The position numbers and the translations under genes are program-made. The notes beneath the pieces were generated by a model. It saw only the letters and a program-made list of their open reading frames with translations. It was not told the DNA's origin and did not search any database. DNA of 64,000 nt. Origin: Chitinivorax tropicus (GTDB taxonomy: Bacteria; Pseudomonadota; Gammaproteobacteria; Burkholderiales; SCOH01). Shown one piece after another: positions 26,900-36,482 of this stretch (position 1 is its first letter; each line of letters opens with the position of its first letter). Location of the stretch: positions 62,001 to 126,000 of the forward strand of contig NZ_JACHHY010000013.1 in assembly GCF_014202905.1 (NCBI RefSeq). Reading direction: 5' to 3'.

Positions 26900-27484
26900 T
26901 TATTTGTCTTCACCGATCAGGACACGGGTGTCGCTGAGGTATTTATGCGGCGGGACGATGAGGTTGGTCGGCGCGGGAACCCCTTTGTACACGCGACCGG
27001 CCAGATCGAACTTCGAGCCATGACAGGGGCAGTAGAAACCACCCATCCAGTCGGCTCCCAGATCGGCTGGTGCCAGATCCGGACGGTGGGTTGGCGAACA
27101 GCCAAGGTGGGTACAGATCCCGACCGCGATCCACACATCGGGCTTGATGGCACGGGTGGCGTTCTTGGCGTATTCCGGCTGCTGGTCGGCTTCTGACTTG
27201 GGATCAGCCAGCTTGTCGTCCAGCTTGGCCAGATTGGCGATCTGTTCTTTGGTGCGGGAAAGAATCCACACCGGCTTACCGCGCCATTCCACGTTGATTT
27301 TCTGGCCGGATTCGAGCTTGCTGATGTCCACTTCCACCGGTGCCCCGGCAGCCTTGGCTCGTTCACTTGGCGCGAAAGTCAGCACGAATGGCGTCGCCAC
27401 GCCACCCACCGCGACGGCCCCGGCTGCACCGGTAGCCGCAACGAGGAAGCGGCGTTTGCTGTTATCGACTTGAGTATCGCTCAT
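26900..27484 (-). CDS. petA: Rieske iron-sulfur protein of the bc1 complex
   Basis: 194 aa. The N-terminus carries a twin-arginine-like motif (SKRRFLVAATG) followed by a membrane anchor, so export is probably by the Tat system, encoded later in this window. The [2Fe-2S] ligands are in CTHLGC and CPCHGS. ATG 27484 has AGGGA upstream. It is the first gene of petABC, transferring electrons from quinol to cytochrome c1. The 252-nt gap to the Nif3 gene holds no gene. Confidence 0.97.
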   Translation of the reverse strand: MSDTQVDNSKRRFLVAATGAAGAVAVGGVATPFVLTFAPSERAKAAGAPVEVDISKLESGQKINVEWRGKPVWILSRTKEQIANLAKLDDKLADPKSEADQQPEYAKNATRAIKPDVWIAVGICTHLGCSPTHRPDLAPADLGADWMGGFYCPCHGSKFDLAGRVYKGVPAPTNLIVPPHKYLSDTRVLIGEDK

Positions 27485-27736
27485 CGTTGATCCCTGTTAT
27501 TTTGGAAACCATGACCCTGGGTTTGTTGACGTTAATTTTGCGATCCGGCCTGCAATTGACCCCATATGGGGCAGTTTCCGGCGATGGCTACGCGCCGAAG
27601 GCCAAGCATGCGGGATGGCAAAACTAACGCCAGCGAAACCCTAAACCATCCGATTTTACCCGATATCGGAAAGTGGGTAAAACCCGATGGCGGGTCTGTG
27701 CGTTGCCGGGCCTTGTATGCCTTGATCTGGATCAGA

Positions 27737-28486
27737 TTATGCAGGGTTGTCGATGTCGATGAAGTGATGTGTCAGCCCGAATTCACCCGCCAGATAGCGG
27801 CCCAATGCCTCGATGCCATAGCGTTCGGTGGCGTGGTGACCGGCAGCAATGAATGCGACGCCGGCTTCCCGGGCAGTATGGACGACTGCTTCGGAGATTT
27901 CACCGGTGATATAGGCATCAACACCTTGTGCAATGGCATCGTTGAAGTAGCTTTGCGCGCCACCCGTGCACCAGGCTACGCGGCGGACTGCCTGGGTCGG
28001 GTCACCGATGATCAGAGGTGGGCGACCGAGTTGCTGGGCGATGTGGTCGGCAAAGATCGAAAGGGGCAGGGTGTCAGATAATACGCCGACAGCGCCCAGA
28101 TTTTGTTCACCGAAGTTGCCGTCCGCCATCAGTCCGAGTTTTTGCGCGAGTTGTGCGTTGTTGCCGAGTGTCGGGTGGGCGTCCAACGGCAGGTGATAGC
28201 CAAACAGATTCAGGTCGTTGGCCAGTAAAAGCCCGATGCGTTGACGTTTGATGCCGACGATCCGGGCGTCCTCGTTTTTCCAGAAGAAGCCATGATGGAC
28301 CAGGATGGCATCGGCTTTCAGATCAAGTGCGGCTTCGATCAGTGCGCGGTTGGCAGTGACGCCGGTCACGATGGTTTCGATCTGTTCACGGCCTTCGACT
28401 TGCAATCCATTGGGAGCGTTGTCTTTGAATCGGGCGAGGTCGAGCAGCTGGTGGAGATGGCGTTCGAGTTCTGGGCGGGTGATCAT
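27737..28486 (-). CDS. Nif3-like dinuclear metal-center protein (YbgI type)
   Basis: 249 aa, from ATG 28486; upstream frame to 28531 is unlikely. Metal-ligand motifs of the family are present: DAILVHHGFFWKNE near the N-terminus and FIAAGHHATERYGIEAL near the end. The family (GTP cyclohydrolase I type 2/Nif3) has no settled function; E. coli YbgI is linked to DNA repair and metal handling. It sits upstream of petABC on the same strand and downstream of pepP, 142 nt away. Confidence 0.92.
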   Translation of the reverse strand: MITRPELERHLHQLLDLARFKDNAPNGLQVEGREQIETIVTGVTANRALIEAALDLKADAILVHHGFFWKNEDARIVGIKRQRIGLLLANDLNLFGYHLPLDAHPTLGNNAQLAQKLGLMADGNFGEQNLGAVGVLSDTLPLSIFADHIAQQLGRPPLIIGDPTQAVRRVAWCTGGAQSYFNDAIAQGVDAYITGEISEAVVHTAREAGVAFIAAGHHATERYGIEALGRYLAGEFGLTHHFIDIDNPA

Positions 28487-28628
28487 GTGGACGGTCTCGG
28501 TAGGAGAAATGCCGGAATTGTCGCACATCATCGAGTGCCAGGTTTTGTCGGCATCATGTCAACCCAACCTGGTCGGTGTGGAGAGCGCACCAACTGCCGC
28601 TTCATGGTTGGATGAAGCGGCAGTGTGG

Positions 28629-30017
28629 TCATCGCTGGGTCGCTGCTTCGACTTCCTCGATTGTTCTGGGGATGGGGTCGCCCAGAACACGTGAGCCAGT
28701 GTCGGTGATCAGCACATCGTCTTCGATCCGGATACCGCCAAAATTGCGGAAGGCGTCGAAGGCTGCATAGTCGATGAGATGAGTGAATCGGCCCTCTGCG
28801 CGCCAGCGGTCGATCAAGGCTGGAATGAAGTAGATGCCCGGCTCGATGGTCACCACCCAGCCTGCCCGGACAGGGCGGGCCAGGCGCAGTGATTTCCGCC
28901 CGAAATCGCGGCTGCGCTCATATCCTTCGCCGTAGCCGACCCAGTCTTCGTTCAGTGCTTCCATGTCGTGGACATCCAGGCCCATCAGGTGCCCCAGGCC
29001 GTGCGGGAAGATCAGGGCAAAGGCGCCGGTGCGGATGATTTCATCGGTGTCGCCTTTGAACAGCCCAAACTGTTTCAGACCATCGACCAGAATCCCTGCT
29101 GCCAGCTCATAGACTTGCAGATAGGGTACACCGGGCTTCAGTGCGTCGATTGCAGCCAGCTGGGCATTCAGCACGGTCTGATAGATGGCGCGCTGGCGTT
29201 CGTCAAAGCGCCCGCCGACTGGAATGGTGCGGGTGATGTCGCTGGCGTAGTGCATGGGGCTTTCCGCACCACTGTCATTCAACAACAGGTCGCCTGCACG
29301 TAGGGTGTTGTGGTGGTAGTGGTTATGTAGCACCTCGCCTCGCTTGCTCAGAATGGGGGCGTAGGACTGACGGCAGCCGTGTGACCAAGCGTAGCCCTCC
29401 ATGGCGCCGACAATGGCTTGCTCTGTGGCACCGGGTTGCGCCATGCGCATGGCGATCAGGTGCATTTCTTTGGTGATCGACAGCACTTGCTCGATATTCG
29501 CGATCTCGGCAGCGCTCTTGACGGCGCGGATGTCGATGATGGCTTTGCAGGCGCTTGGGCTGGTCAGGTTGTCGAGCTCAGCCAAGCTGATGCCGATCCA
29601 CTCGCTGAGGCGGATGCGATTCTGTGCGCGATATTGCGGTGGCAGGTGTAAGGTGCGGCCAGCTTGCCGGGCTTGGCGCAGTACGCTGGCAATATCGCCC
29701 AATGGAGCGGTGCGTGTGACCCCGACGCGGTCAGCCTGCTCGGCCAGCGATGGCAGCGGGCCTGTCCAGACGATGGCGTCCAGGCTCGGGTCGTCACCAA
29801 ACAGGGTGGTTTCACCTGTGTCGAGGTCGATGATGCCGACCAGGTCGGGCAGGTCGATACCGAAAAAGTAGAGAAAGCTACTGTCCTGCCGGAACGGCTG
29901 GATGTTATCAGTGTAGTTGCCAGGGTTGTCGCCATTGCCAGGAATGATCAGCAAACCGTTGCTGACCTGTTTGCTCAGGGCTTCGCGGCGCTGAATATAG
30001 GTCGTTCGTTCAAACAT
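28629..30017 (-). CDS. pepP: Xaa-Pro aminopeptidase (aminopeptidase P)
   Basis: 462 aa M24B enzyme that removes the N-terminal residue from peptides with proline in second place. The N-terminal creatinase-like domain begins TTYIQRREALSKQ. The pita-bread domain contributes the metal ligands Asp and Asp (LLNDSGAESPMHYASDITRTIPV), His (HGLGHLMGLDVHD), Glu (VTIEPGIYF) and Glu (GIRIEDDVLIT). It is full length. It starts at ATG 30017, 104 nt after the hydroxyproline operon's last gene and on the same strand. That proximity suggests a supply of Pro/Hyp from peptides (inference). Confidence 0.95.
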   Translation of the reverse strand: MFERTTYIQRREALSKQVSNGLLIIPGNGDNPGNYTDNIQPFRQDSSFLYFFGIDLPDLVGIIDLDTGETTLFGDDPSLDAIVWTGPLPSLAEQADRVGVTRTAPLGDIASVLRQARQAGRTLHLPPQYRAQNRIRLSEWIGISLAELDNLTSPSACKAIIDIRAVKSAAEIANIEQVLSITKEMHLIAMRMAQPGATEQAIVGAMEGYAWSHGCRQSYAPILSKRGEVLHNHYHHNTLRAGDLLLNDSGAESPMHYASDITRTIPVGGRFDERQRAIYQTVLNAQLAAIDALKPGVPYLQVYELAAGILVDGLKQFGLFKGDTDEIIRTGAFALIFPHGLGHLMGLDVHDMEALNEDWVGYGEGYERSRDFGRKSLRLARPVRAGWVVTIEPGIYFIPALIDRWRAEGRFTHLIDYAAFDAFRNFGGIRIEDDVLITDTGSRVLGDPIPRTIEEVEAATQR

Positions 30018-30121
30018 GATGGATTCTGCCCACGTGATCAGTCATGAATCATTGCGGAGTACCACATCGGCATGCGCCCACCGCCATCGAGATGGCTGTA
30101 GTTGAGCGCATGCCGCTGAGG

Positions 30122-31699
30122 TCATTGCTGGCTCAATTGGCCGTCGATCAAGCGCCACAGCTTGAGCGGGTTGCCATCCTGCAGCGCGGTCGGCAACAGC
30201 GCGGCAGGGAAGTTCTGATAGCAGACCGGGCGCGCGAAGCGGTGAATGGCCATGGTGCCCACCGATGTGCTACGTCCGTCGGATGATGCCGGGAATGGCC
30301 CGCCATGAACCATTGCATGGCTGACTTCGACGCCAGTCGGGAAGCCGCCAAACAGCAGGCGCCCAGACTTGCGGCGCAACGACTGCACCAGCTCCGGCCA
30401 GTTGGCCAGCTCGCTTTCGGTGGCGTGCAGAGTGGCAGTCAGCTGGCCTTCCAGCGCGGAGACAGCGTCGAGCAGGCTGGCTTGATCGGGGCAGCGGATC
30501 ACCAACGTCGAGGGGCCGAACACCTCATCTCTCAGCAACGGCTGGCCGCACCAGTGTGCCGCATCGGTCACCATCAAGGCGGGGCGGGCTTTGCAGCCTT
30601 CGCCGGTTTCACTCAAGCGGGCATCGATGCCTTGCTGGGCGCCTTGGATACGGATGCCGGCATGGTAAGCCCGCGCAATGCCAGGGTTCAGCATCACACC
30701 GGGCTGGATGTCGCTCAGGGCGGCTTCCAGTGTGGTGAGGAAGCGATCCAGCGCTGGGCTGTCGATGGCCAGGATTACGCTCGGGCAGGTGCAGAATTGA
30801 CCGGTGCCCATCGTCACGGAGGCCGCCAAGCCCTTGGCAAGCGCTTCAGTCTGGGTATCCAGCGCACCCGGCAGCATCACCATCGGGTTGAGGCTGCCCA
30901 TCTCAGCATAAACTGGGATCGGCTGGGGGCGTGCAGCGGCAATGTCCATCAACGCCTTGCCACCACTGTATGATCCGGTGAAACCGACGGCCTTGACGTG
31001 GGGGTGCTTGACGAGCGCCGAGCCGACCGTGCTGCCGTCACCAAAGATCAGGGAGAACACGCCTTCGGGCAAGCCTTCAGCCTGGACGGCGGCCTGCACG
31101 ACACGGCCAACCAATTCCGACACGCCAGGGTGCGCCGAGTGGGCCTTGACGATAACAGGGCACCCAGCCGCCAGCGCTGCAGCAGTATCACCACCGGCAA
31201 CGGAGAAGGCGAGTGGGAAGTTGCTGGCACCGAAGACGACAACGGGGCCCAAAGGCTGCCACATGGAGCGCAGATCAGGCTTGGGGAGTGGCTGGCGTTG
31301 TGGATCGGCGCGATCGATCCGGGCATCGACCCAGTGGCCTTGTTCGGCCAGGTCGGCAAATAAGCGCAGCTGCAAGCAGGTGCGCCCCAGCTCACCCCGC
31401 GCCCGTGCCTCTGGCAGGCCGGTTTCCTGAGGCATGCGCTCGGCCAGCTGATCAGCGATGCCCTCCAGGCCGGTGGCGATGCGGCGCAGCAGTGCTGCAC
31501 GGGTTTGGCCGCTGCTGCTGGCAAAGCTGCTGAAGGCCTGCTCCGCCAGGTTGGCTGCGGCATCGACTTCTTGTTGGGTCGCACAGCGGAAGGCAGGTTG
31601 CAGGCGCTCACCTGTCGCAGGATTGAGGGCGTGGAATTCGGCCCCGCTGGCGGTTCCTGTTTGTGCGCCGATCAGGGATCGGCCTTGCAATTCGATCAT
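30122..31699 (-). CDS. Alpha-ketoglutaric semialdehyde dehydrogenase
   Basis: 525 aa NADP+-type aldehyde dehydrogenase. It oxidises 2,5-dioxopentanoate to 2-oxoglutarate, the last step of hydroxyproline (and some sugar-acid) breakdown. Catalytic Glu lies in YAEMGSLNP and Cys in GTGQFCTCPSV; the cofactor site has FTGSYSGGKAL. ATG 31699 is preferred, with AGAGGTC about 8 nt upstream; the frame runs on to 31807 without support. It is separated from the deaminase gene by 300 nt holding a nested inverted repeat, so expression may be partly independent. Confidence 0.9.
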   Translation of the reverse strand: MIELQGRSLIGAQTGTASGAEFHALNPATGERLQPAFRCATQQEVDAAANLAEQAFSSFASSSGQTRAALLRRIATGLEGIADQLAERMPQETGLPEARARGELGRTCLQLRLFADLAEQGHWVDARIDRADPQRQPLPKPDLRSMWQPLGPVVVFGASNFPLAFSVAGGDTAAALAAGCPVIVKAHSAHPGVSELVGRVVQAAVQAEGLPEGVFSLIFGDGSTVGSALVKHPHVKAVGFTGSYSGGKALMDIAAARPQPIPVYAEMGSLNPMVMLPGALDTQTEALAKGLAASVTMGTGQFCTCPSVILAIDSPALDRFLTTLEAALSDIQPGVMLNPGIARAYHAGIRIQGAQQGIDARLSETGEGCKARPALMVTDAAHWCGQPLLRDEVFGPSTLVIRCPDQASLLDAVSALEGQLTATLHATESELANWPELVQSLRRKSGRLLFGGFPTGVEVSHAMVHGGPFPASSDGRSTSVGTMAIHRFARPVCYQNFPAALLPTALQDGNPLKLWRLIDGQLSQQ

Positions 31700-31894
31700 C
31701 TGTTGACCTCTTGAATGAGCCAAAGGCAGCACATGGCTGCCTTGAATTGAATATGACGGTCGCGCTGACTGCCTTGAGACATCCGACCCATACTGAAACG
31801 GGGCCAATACCGATGTCGGTCTGCATGGTCACCACTCGCCATCAAGCTGAAACAACCGTGTCGATGATGCTTGGGTGCGGTACGGTCAGTGCTG

Positions 31895-31970
31895 TTTCAT
31901 GGCCATGCCGCAAGCCGCACACATGAGTCATGATGTAGCGCGGCTTGCAGCAATGGTTGTGGCCATGAAA
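31895..31970. repeat. Nested inverted repeat between deaminase and dehydrogenase genes
   Basis: The outer arms are perfect over 11 bp: TTTCATGGCCA at 31895-31905 and TGGCCATGAAA at 31960-31970. The inner arms are perfect over 9 bp: GCAAGCCGC at 31910-31918 and GCGGCTTGC at 31940-31948. Unpaired stretches of 4 and 11 nt separate the two stems. No T run follows on either strand, so it is not a standard terminator. It occupies the only long gap within the hydroxyproline operon. Confidence 0.8.
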
Positions 31971-31999
31971 TCAAGCCACCAGAACCCGTATGGCAGGAC

Positions 32000-32893
32000 T
32001 TAGATGGCAGGGCGGTTTTGCAGCGCGGTGTCAATGACAGCCTGTGCTGCGGCCAGTTCGTCGCCAACCACTTCCAGACGAGGCGGACGGACACGGCTGT
32101 TGCCCCAGCCCAGGCGCTCTTGCGTCAGTTTGATCAGCTGAACGAACTTGGGCACGGTATCCAGGCGCAGCAGCGGCAGGAACCAGGCATACAGCTTGGC
32201 AGCAGCTTGCCAGTCGCCTGCCATGGCCAGATCATACAGTTTCACAGACTCGTGCGGGAAGGCATTGACCAGACCGGCAATCCAGAATTCCGCACCTGCG
32301 GCAACGCCCTCGACCAGGCAGTCATCCACGCCCACGCCCAGGGTCACGCGATCACCCAGCAGCGCCTTGATAGCGGTGACGCGGCGCGCATCGGTGGAGG
32401 ATTCCTTCACCGCCGCCACGTTTTCGAATTCGTTGGCCAGTTCTTGGATCTGGCTGGGTTGGAAGTCGGTGCGGTAGGCAACTGGGTTGTTGTAGACGAT
32501 GCAAGGCAGCTTGGTGGCTTGGATGACAGCGGCAACGTGGGCCTTCATTTCGCGCCAGTCGGTGCTGTAAACATAGGGTGGCAATACCATCAGGCCCTGT
32601 GCGCCTTCGGCCTCGGCAGCCTGGGCCAGCTTCACGGCTTCTGCGGTGGACAGCGAAGCAATACCAGGAACGACCGGAACATTGGTCTTGGTGGCCAGGG
32701 TACGGATGATGGCGAGTTTTTCATCGAAGGTGAGCGTGGCGCTTTCACCCAGCGACCCGCAGGGGATCAGGGCTGTACAACCCGCTTCGATTTGCCATTT
32801 GGCATGCTCGACCAGCATGGCATGATCGATGCTCAGATCAGCATTGAAAGGTGTGGTGATGGCAGGCATGACGCCTTTGAAACGCAAGCTCAT
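32000..32893 (-). CDS. lhpC: Pyrroline-4-hydroxy-2-carboxylate deaminase (DapA family)
   Basis: 297 aa Schiff-base lyase. It has DapA-family hallmarks: GSLGESATL, the catalytic Tyr in CIVYNNPVAYR and Lys in VAAVKESSTD. On sequence alone it could be another DapA-type lyase. Its place directly after hydroxyproline epimerase and dehydrogenase genes points to the deaminase that turns delta-1-pyrroline-4-hydroxy-2-carboxylate into alpha-ketoglutaric semialdehyde and ammonia. The start ATG 32893 overlaps the previous stop (ATGA). Confidence 0.88.
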   Translation of the reverse strand: MSLRFKGVMPAITTPFNADLSIDHAMLVEHAKWQIEAGCTALIPCGSLGESATLTFDEKLAIIRTLATKTNVPVVPGIASLSTAEAVKLAQAAEAEGAQGLMVLPPYVYSTDWREMKAHVAAVIQATKLPCIVYNNPVAYRTDFQPSQIQELANEFENVAAVKESSTDARRVTAIKALLGDRVTLGVGVDDCLVEGVAAGAEFWIAGLVNAFPHESVKLYDLAMAGDWQAAAKLYAWFLPLLRLDTVPKFVQLIKLTQERLGWGNSRVRPPRLEVVGDELAAAQAVIDTALQNRPAI

Positions 32894-34176
32894 GAGATTC
32901 CTTCAGTTTCTGGTTGTGGGCGGTCGGCCAGGGCAGCCAATGTGGCCAACTTGGCAGGGAAAACAGGGGGGCGTAGGCCAGGAGATGCCCAGCCCAACAC
33001 TTGTTGACAGATGGCGCCACAGGTGCGGCCTTGACAGGCGCCCATTCCGCAGCGGGTCTGCAATTTCGCTTCGCGCCAGTCTTCAAACCCGGCAAGCGCT
33101 TGCAAGCTGACGTCTTCGCAACGGCAGATCAAGGTGTCGGGTTTGGCCAGCGCCATCAAAGCAGGGTTGAGTGCGAAACACTCGGCCAATAATTGGCTGA
33201 ATCGATGATGTGATTTCCAATGCTGCAGTTTGACCTGGGAAACTGGCAGGGCCAGCGCAGCACAGGCTGCCATGTGGCCTTCCACCCAGGCTTTGTCCAC
33301 GCCACCGATACCGGTGACTTCCCCGGCAGCATAGACACCGGGGCAGGTGGTGCGCAGGTTGGAATCGACCTTGACGGCTTCTCCCGTCAGTTCGCAGCCC
33401 AATAGTTGAGCTGCATCGGTGTTTGGAATCAAGCCATAACCGATGGCCAGGTGGTCACAGGCAATGGTTTTCGTCTGGTTGCCCGATTTGATCTCGATGG
33501 CTTCCAGCTTGGATGTGCCATGGGCCGCCACCACATGGCTGTCGGCTCGATAGCGGCCAAGGAACTGGCTGCCCAGCAGTAAGGCTTGCCAGGCTTTCCC
33601 TGGCCAGTTCGGCAGTTGTAGGGTGAACCGACGTAGCGATGCTTGGCTGGCTTGCTCCAAGATATGGGTGACCTGTCCACCAGCCTGTTGAACAGTACGT
33701 GCACTGGCCAGCAGCAGCGGCCCGCTGCCTGCGACGACCACGCGCTGCCCCTGAATCGGCCAACCACCTTTGACTAGTGCCTGTAGGCCGCCTGCACCGG
33801 TTACGCCGGGCAGTGTCCAACCAGGGAAGGGCAGATGCCGTTCTCTCGCGCCATTGGCGAGGATGACCCGATCCGCATGGATGCAGACCGGCCCAGCAGG
33901 GCCTTCCAGCAAAAGGGCGTGCGCACGATGGCTGGGTGCGAGTGCAGCCACCAGTGTATGTTGAGCGAGGCGGACGCCGTCAGAATGTGCCAGGCTCTGC
34001 ATGGCGGCATGTGCGCGGCTGTCTGATTGCAGACCACCACGCCAGATCTGCCCGCCGGGCTGCGCCTGATTGTCAACCAGACATACCGTGCGATTGGCCT
34101 CGATGGCTACGCTGGCTGCGGCCAGGCCTGCCGGCCCAGAGCCGATGATGGCCAGCTCAGTTTGAATCTCACGCAT
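32890..34176 (-). CDS. D-hydroxyproline dehydrogenase, FAD/NAD(P)-fold subunit
   Basis: 428 aa, begun at ATG 34176, which overlaps the 2Fe-2S gene by 8 nt; a longer frame to 34239 is unsupported. An N-terminal Rossmann motif LAIIGSGPAGLAAAS is followed by a second nucleotide-binding half (VVVAGSGPLLLASA). The C-terminal BFD-like cluster has cysteines in ICRCEDV and CGMGACQGRTCG. This is the HcnB/OoxA-type subunit. With the small ferredoxin-like and DAO-type subunits it forms a heteromeric amine dehydrogenase, here most likely acting on cis-4-hydroxy-D-proline and passing electrons to the respiratory chain. Confidence 0.87.
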   Translation of the reverse strand: MREIQTELAIIGSGPAGLAAASVAIEANRTVCLVDNQAQPGGQIWRGGLQSDSRAHAAMQSLAHSDGVRLAQHTLVAALAPSHRAHALLLEGPAGPVCIHADRVILANGARERHLPFPGWTLPGVTGAGGLQALVKGGWPIQGQRVVVAGSGPLLLASARTVQQAGGQVTHILEQASQASLRRFTLQLPNWPGKAWQALLLGSQFLGRYRADSHVVAAHGTSKLEAIEIKSGNQTKTIACDHLAIGYGLIPNTDAAQLLGCELTGEAVKVDSNLRTTCPGVYAAGEVTGIGGVDKAWVEGHMAACAALALPVSQVKLQHWKSHHRFSQLLAECFALNPALMALAKPDTLICRCEDVSLQALAGFEDWREAKLQTRCGMGACQGRTCGAICQQVLGWASPGLRPPVFPAKLATLAALADRPQPETEGIS

Positions 34177-34414
34177 CGCAATGGATCTCCATGCCGTCCT
34201 CCGCCCATACCTGACAGGCGCGTTGGTGTGGGAGGCCATTGATGGTCACGCGGCATTCAAAGCACATCCCCATGCCGCAGAAGGCCTGTCTTGGCTCGTG
34301 CAGGCGTGAGGATTGGCGACAGGCGGCCTGTTTGCTCATCGCCAGCGCTGCTGCGACAGTCATCGGTGCTACTGTAGCAAGCTCGACTGTTTGGCCATTG
34401 ATGATCAACTTCAT
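34169..34414 (-). CDS. D-hydroxyproline dehydrogenase, small [2Fe-2S] subunit
   Basis: 81 aa ferredoxin-like protein of the HcnA/OoxX type. The cluster ligands are in FCGMGMCFECRV plus the later Cys in RACQVW (C-x4-C-x2-C-x11-C). ATG 34414 overlaps the stop of the upstream oxidase subunit (ATGA), and its own end overlaps the next subunit. It is a complete small subunit, not a fragment. Confidence 0.9.
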   Translation of the reverse strand: MKLIINGQTVELATVAPMTVAAALAMSKQAACRQSSRLHEPRQAFCGMGMCFECRVTINGLPHQRACQVWAEDGMEIHCDA

Positions 34415-35544
34415 ATCAGCAACTCCTCAGCCACAGGTGCGGTTTCGAATCGATCAGGGCGGAATGGGCTGCCATCCAGCGCAGTGGGGATGTCACACAA
34501 TTGATCCGCCAGCAGCGCTGCGGAAGCCAATGCCGTGGTGATGCCAATCCCTTCATGACCGGTGGCCAACCACACGCTGTCCATTGCGGGCCAGGGGCCC
34601 AGCAGCGGCAATTTGTCGGGTGTAGAGGGGCGGAAGCCCGCCCAGGTGCGAATGGCGTTCAAGTTCCGCAAGGCGGGCAGGTAGTCGAATGCAGCATTCA
34701 GCATGCGACCCATCAGTGGCCAATCGATTTCAGGTGATGTGTCATCAAAGCTACGCGATGAGCCGATCAGCAGCTGGCCGGTTGCTCGGGGCTGGACATT
34801 GAATGCCACAGAGCTGGCCGCGCTGCCGTGGGCTGATTGCAAGTAATCCAGGGCCACCAGCTGGTGGTTGACCATGCCAGGGTAACGCTCTGTGATCACC
34901 AACTGACCTTTGCGAGGCTTGAGCGGCAAGCCTGGGAGCAGATGTGCAGAGGCGTTGCCTGCCGCAACCACAATCCGCTCCGCTTGCCAGACGCGCCCTT
35001 GCTGCGTGCTGACCCGGTGCGGCCTGATTTCGGTCACCTGCTGTTCACGCAAGACGGCAGCCCCGGCGGTTTTTGCGCAATGCAACAGCCAGTTGACTGC
35101 TGCAGGTGGATAGATCACCGCCTCATCCGGGCGCAGCAAAGCCCCGGCCAAGCCCGGCGCCAGGTGTGGCTCACAGGCGTAGAGCTGGTTGGCGGTCAAT
35201 AACTGGGACTGCAGACCGATGCTCTGATAGAAAGCCTGTTTGCGCTCGGCCTCGGCCATTTCTACCGGATTGCGTGCCAGCCATAGTGTACCTGTGCGAC
35301 GGAACTCCACCTGCTCTGGCAGTTGCGATTGGCAGGCCAGCCAGCGACTGACACCTTCTCGTGACAGCGCAAGCTCCGCCGGATTGTCATCAAGCACCAC
35401 CAGATGGCCCATCCCAGCTGCCGAGGTGCCGCCGCCGGGCGTCTGGGCTTCCAGCACCAGTACGTTGAAGCGACGGGCTGCCAGCTCGGCGGCTAGCGCC
35501 GCGCCGATGATGCCAGCACCGATGATCAGGATATCGCAGTCCAT
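34411..35544 (-). CDS. D-hydroxyproline dehydrogenase, DAO-family FAD subunit
   Basis: 377 aa. The N-terminal FAD motif ILIIGAGIIGAALAAELA and the C-terminal GHEGIGITTALASAALLADQL fit glycine/D-amino-acid oxidases of the DadA/HcnC group. As the substrate-binding subunit it should oxidise cis-4-hydroxy-D-proline to the pyrroline. Its ATG shares one base with the epimerase stop (TGATG). D-proline or another D-amino acid is an alternative substrate, but the epimerase next door argues for hydroxyproline. Confidence 0.88.
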   Translation of the reverse strand: MDCDILIIGAGIIGAALAAELAARRFNVLVLEAQTPGGGTSAAGMGHLVVLDDNPAELALSREGVSRWLACQSQLPEQVEFRRTGTLWLARNPVEMAEAERKQAFYQSIGLQSQLLTANQLYACEPHLAPGLAGALLRPDEAVIYPPAAVNWLLHCAKTAGAAVLREQQVTEIRPHRVSTQQGRVWQAERIVVAAGNASAHLLPGLPLKPRKGQLVITERYPGMVNHQLVALDYLQSAHGSAASSVAFNVQPRATGQLLIGSSRSFDDTSPEIDWPLMGRMLNAAFDYLPALRNLNAIRTWAGFRPSTPDKLPLLGPWPAMDSVWLATGHEGIGITTALASAALLADQLCDIPTALDGSPFRPDRFETAPVAEELLI

Positions 35545-36482
35545 CAGTCTCGAATGCCCCAGGCAAATGGATCATCGTCCGCCACGATCAGGTGGCTGTC
35601 GGCATTGACATAGGCTGTACCGATGATTTCGGGCAGCAGTTGATCACCCTGCCAGACCAGACGACCTTCAAACCGGCTGCCGATCACGCTTTCCTGAATC
35701 CAGGTCTCTCCTGGTGCCAAGTGGCCATCGGCATGCAGGCAGGCCAGCTTGGCGCTGGTGCCGGTTCCACATGGCGAGCGATCATAGGCAAGCCCTGGAC
35801 AGAGTACGAAGTTACGGGCATTGACCTCTGGGTCGGGGCTGGGCCCAACCAGCTCGATATGATCGATTTCCTCGCCGTTCGCGGAAATGCCTTGATCGGT
35901 CAGCGCCTGGCGGATCTTGGTGGCGCAATCCATCAGAGCTGGAATCTGCTGGCGGTTGATGGCCAACCCATGGTCTTCAACCAGAAAGAACCAGTTCCCC
36001 CCCCACGCGATATCGCCATGCACCGTGCCATAACCCGGCACGGACAAGGGCACCTTGGCAGCCAGCCGGTAGCTGGGGACGTTGCGGATGCGTACACGAT
36101 GGCCGCCCAGCCACTCGGCTTCTACCTCACCGACGGGTGTTTCCAGCCGGATCACGCCAGGCTGGATGCGCCCAAGGTGGGCCAGCGTCATCACCACGCC
36201 AATGGTGCCGTGGCCGCACATGCCCAAATAGCCGACATTATTGAAAAAGATGACGCTGGCTGTGCATAATGGATTGTCTGACTCGCCCAGCAATGCGCCG
36301 ACGAAGACATCACTGCCGCGTGGCTCGTTGACGACTGCGACCCGATAGGGGTCAAATTGCTGTTGAAAACGATCCCGGCGTGCAGAAATGGGGCCATCAC
36401 CTAATGGAGGGCCACCTTCGACAATCACACGGGTCGGTTCGCCGCCGGTATGTGAGTCGATTACCCTGATATGTCTGACCAT
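35544..36482 (-). CDS. lhpA: 4-hydroxyproline 2-epimerase
   Basis: 312 aa, proline-racemase superfamily. Both catalytic cysteines are present, in GMCGHGTIG and [13 protein letters not shown]. That pair marks racemases/epimerases and excludes the dehydratase branch, which has threonine at one site. It interconverts trans-4-hydroxy-L-proline and cis-4-hydroxy-D-proline, the entry step of the pathway. ATG 36482 ([19 protein letters not shown]) has AGGA 7 nt upstream and is preferred to 36521. It is the first gene of the operon, divergent from the AraC regulator. Confidence 0.93.
   Translation of the reverse strand: MVRHIRVIDSHTGGEPTRVIVEGGPPLGDGPISARRDRFQQQFDPYRVAVVNEPRGSDVFVGALLGESDNPLCTASVIFFNNVGYLGMCGHGTIGVVMTLAHLGRIQPGVIRLETPVGEVEAEWLGGHRVRIRNVPSYRLAAKVPLSVPGYGTVHGDIAWGGNWFFLVEDHGLAINRQQIPALMDCATKIRQALTDQGISANGEEIDHIELVGPSPDPEVNARNFVLCPGLAYDRSPCGTGTSAKLACLHADGHLAPGETWIQESVIGSRFEGRLVWQGDQLLPEIIGTAYVNADSHLIVADDDPFAWGIRD

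Noticed and set aside
32018-33007. 329-codon plus-strand open frame
   Set aside because: It is antisense to the DapA-family deaminase, and its product has no recognisable fold.
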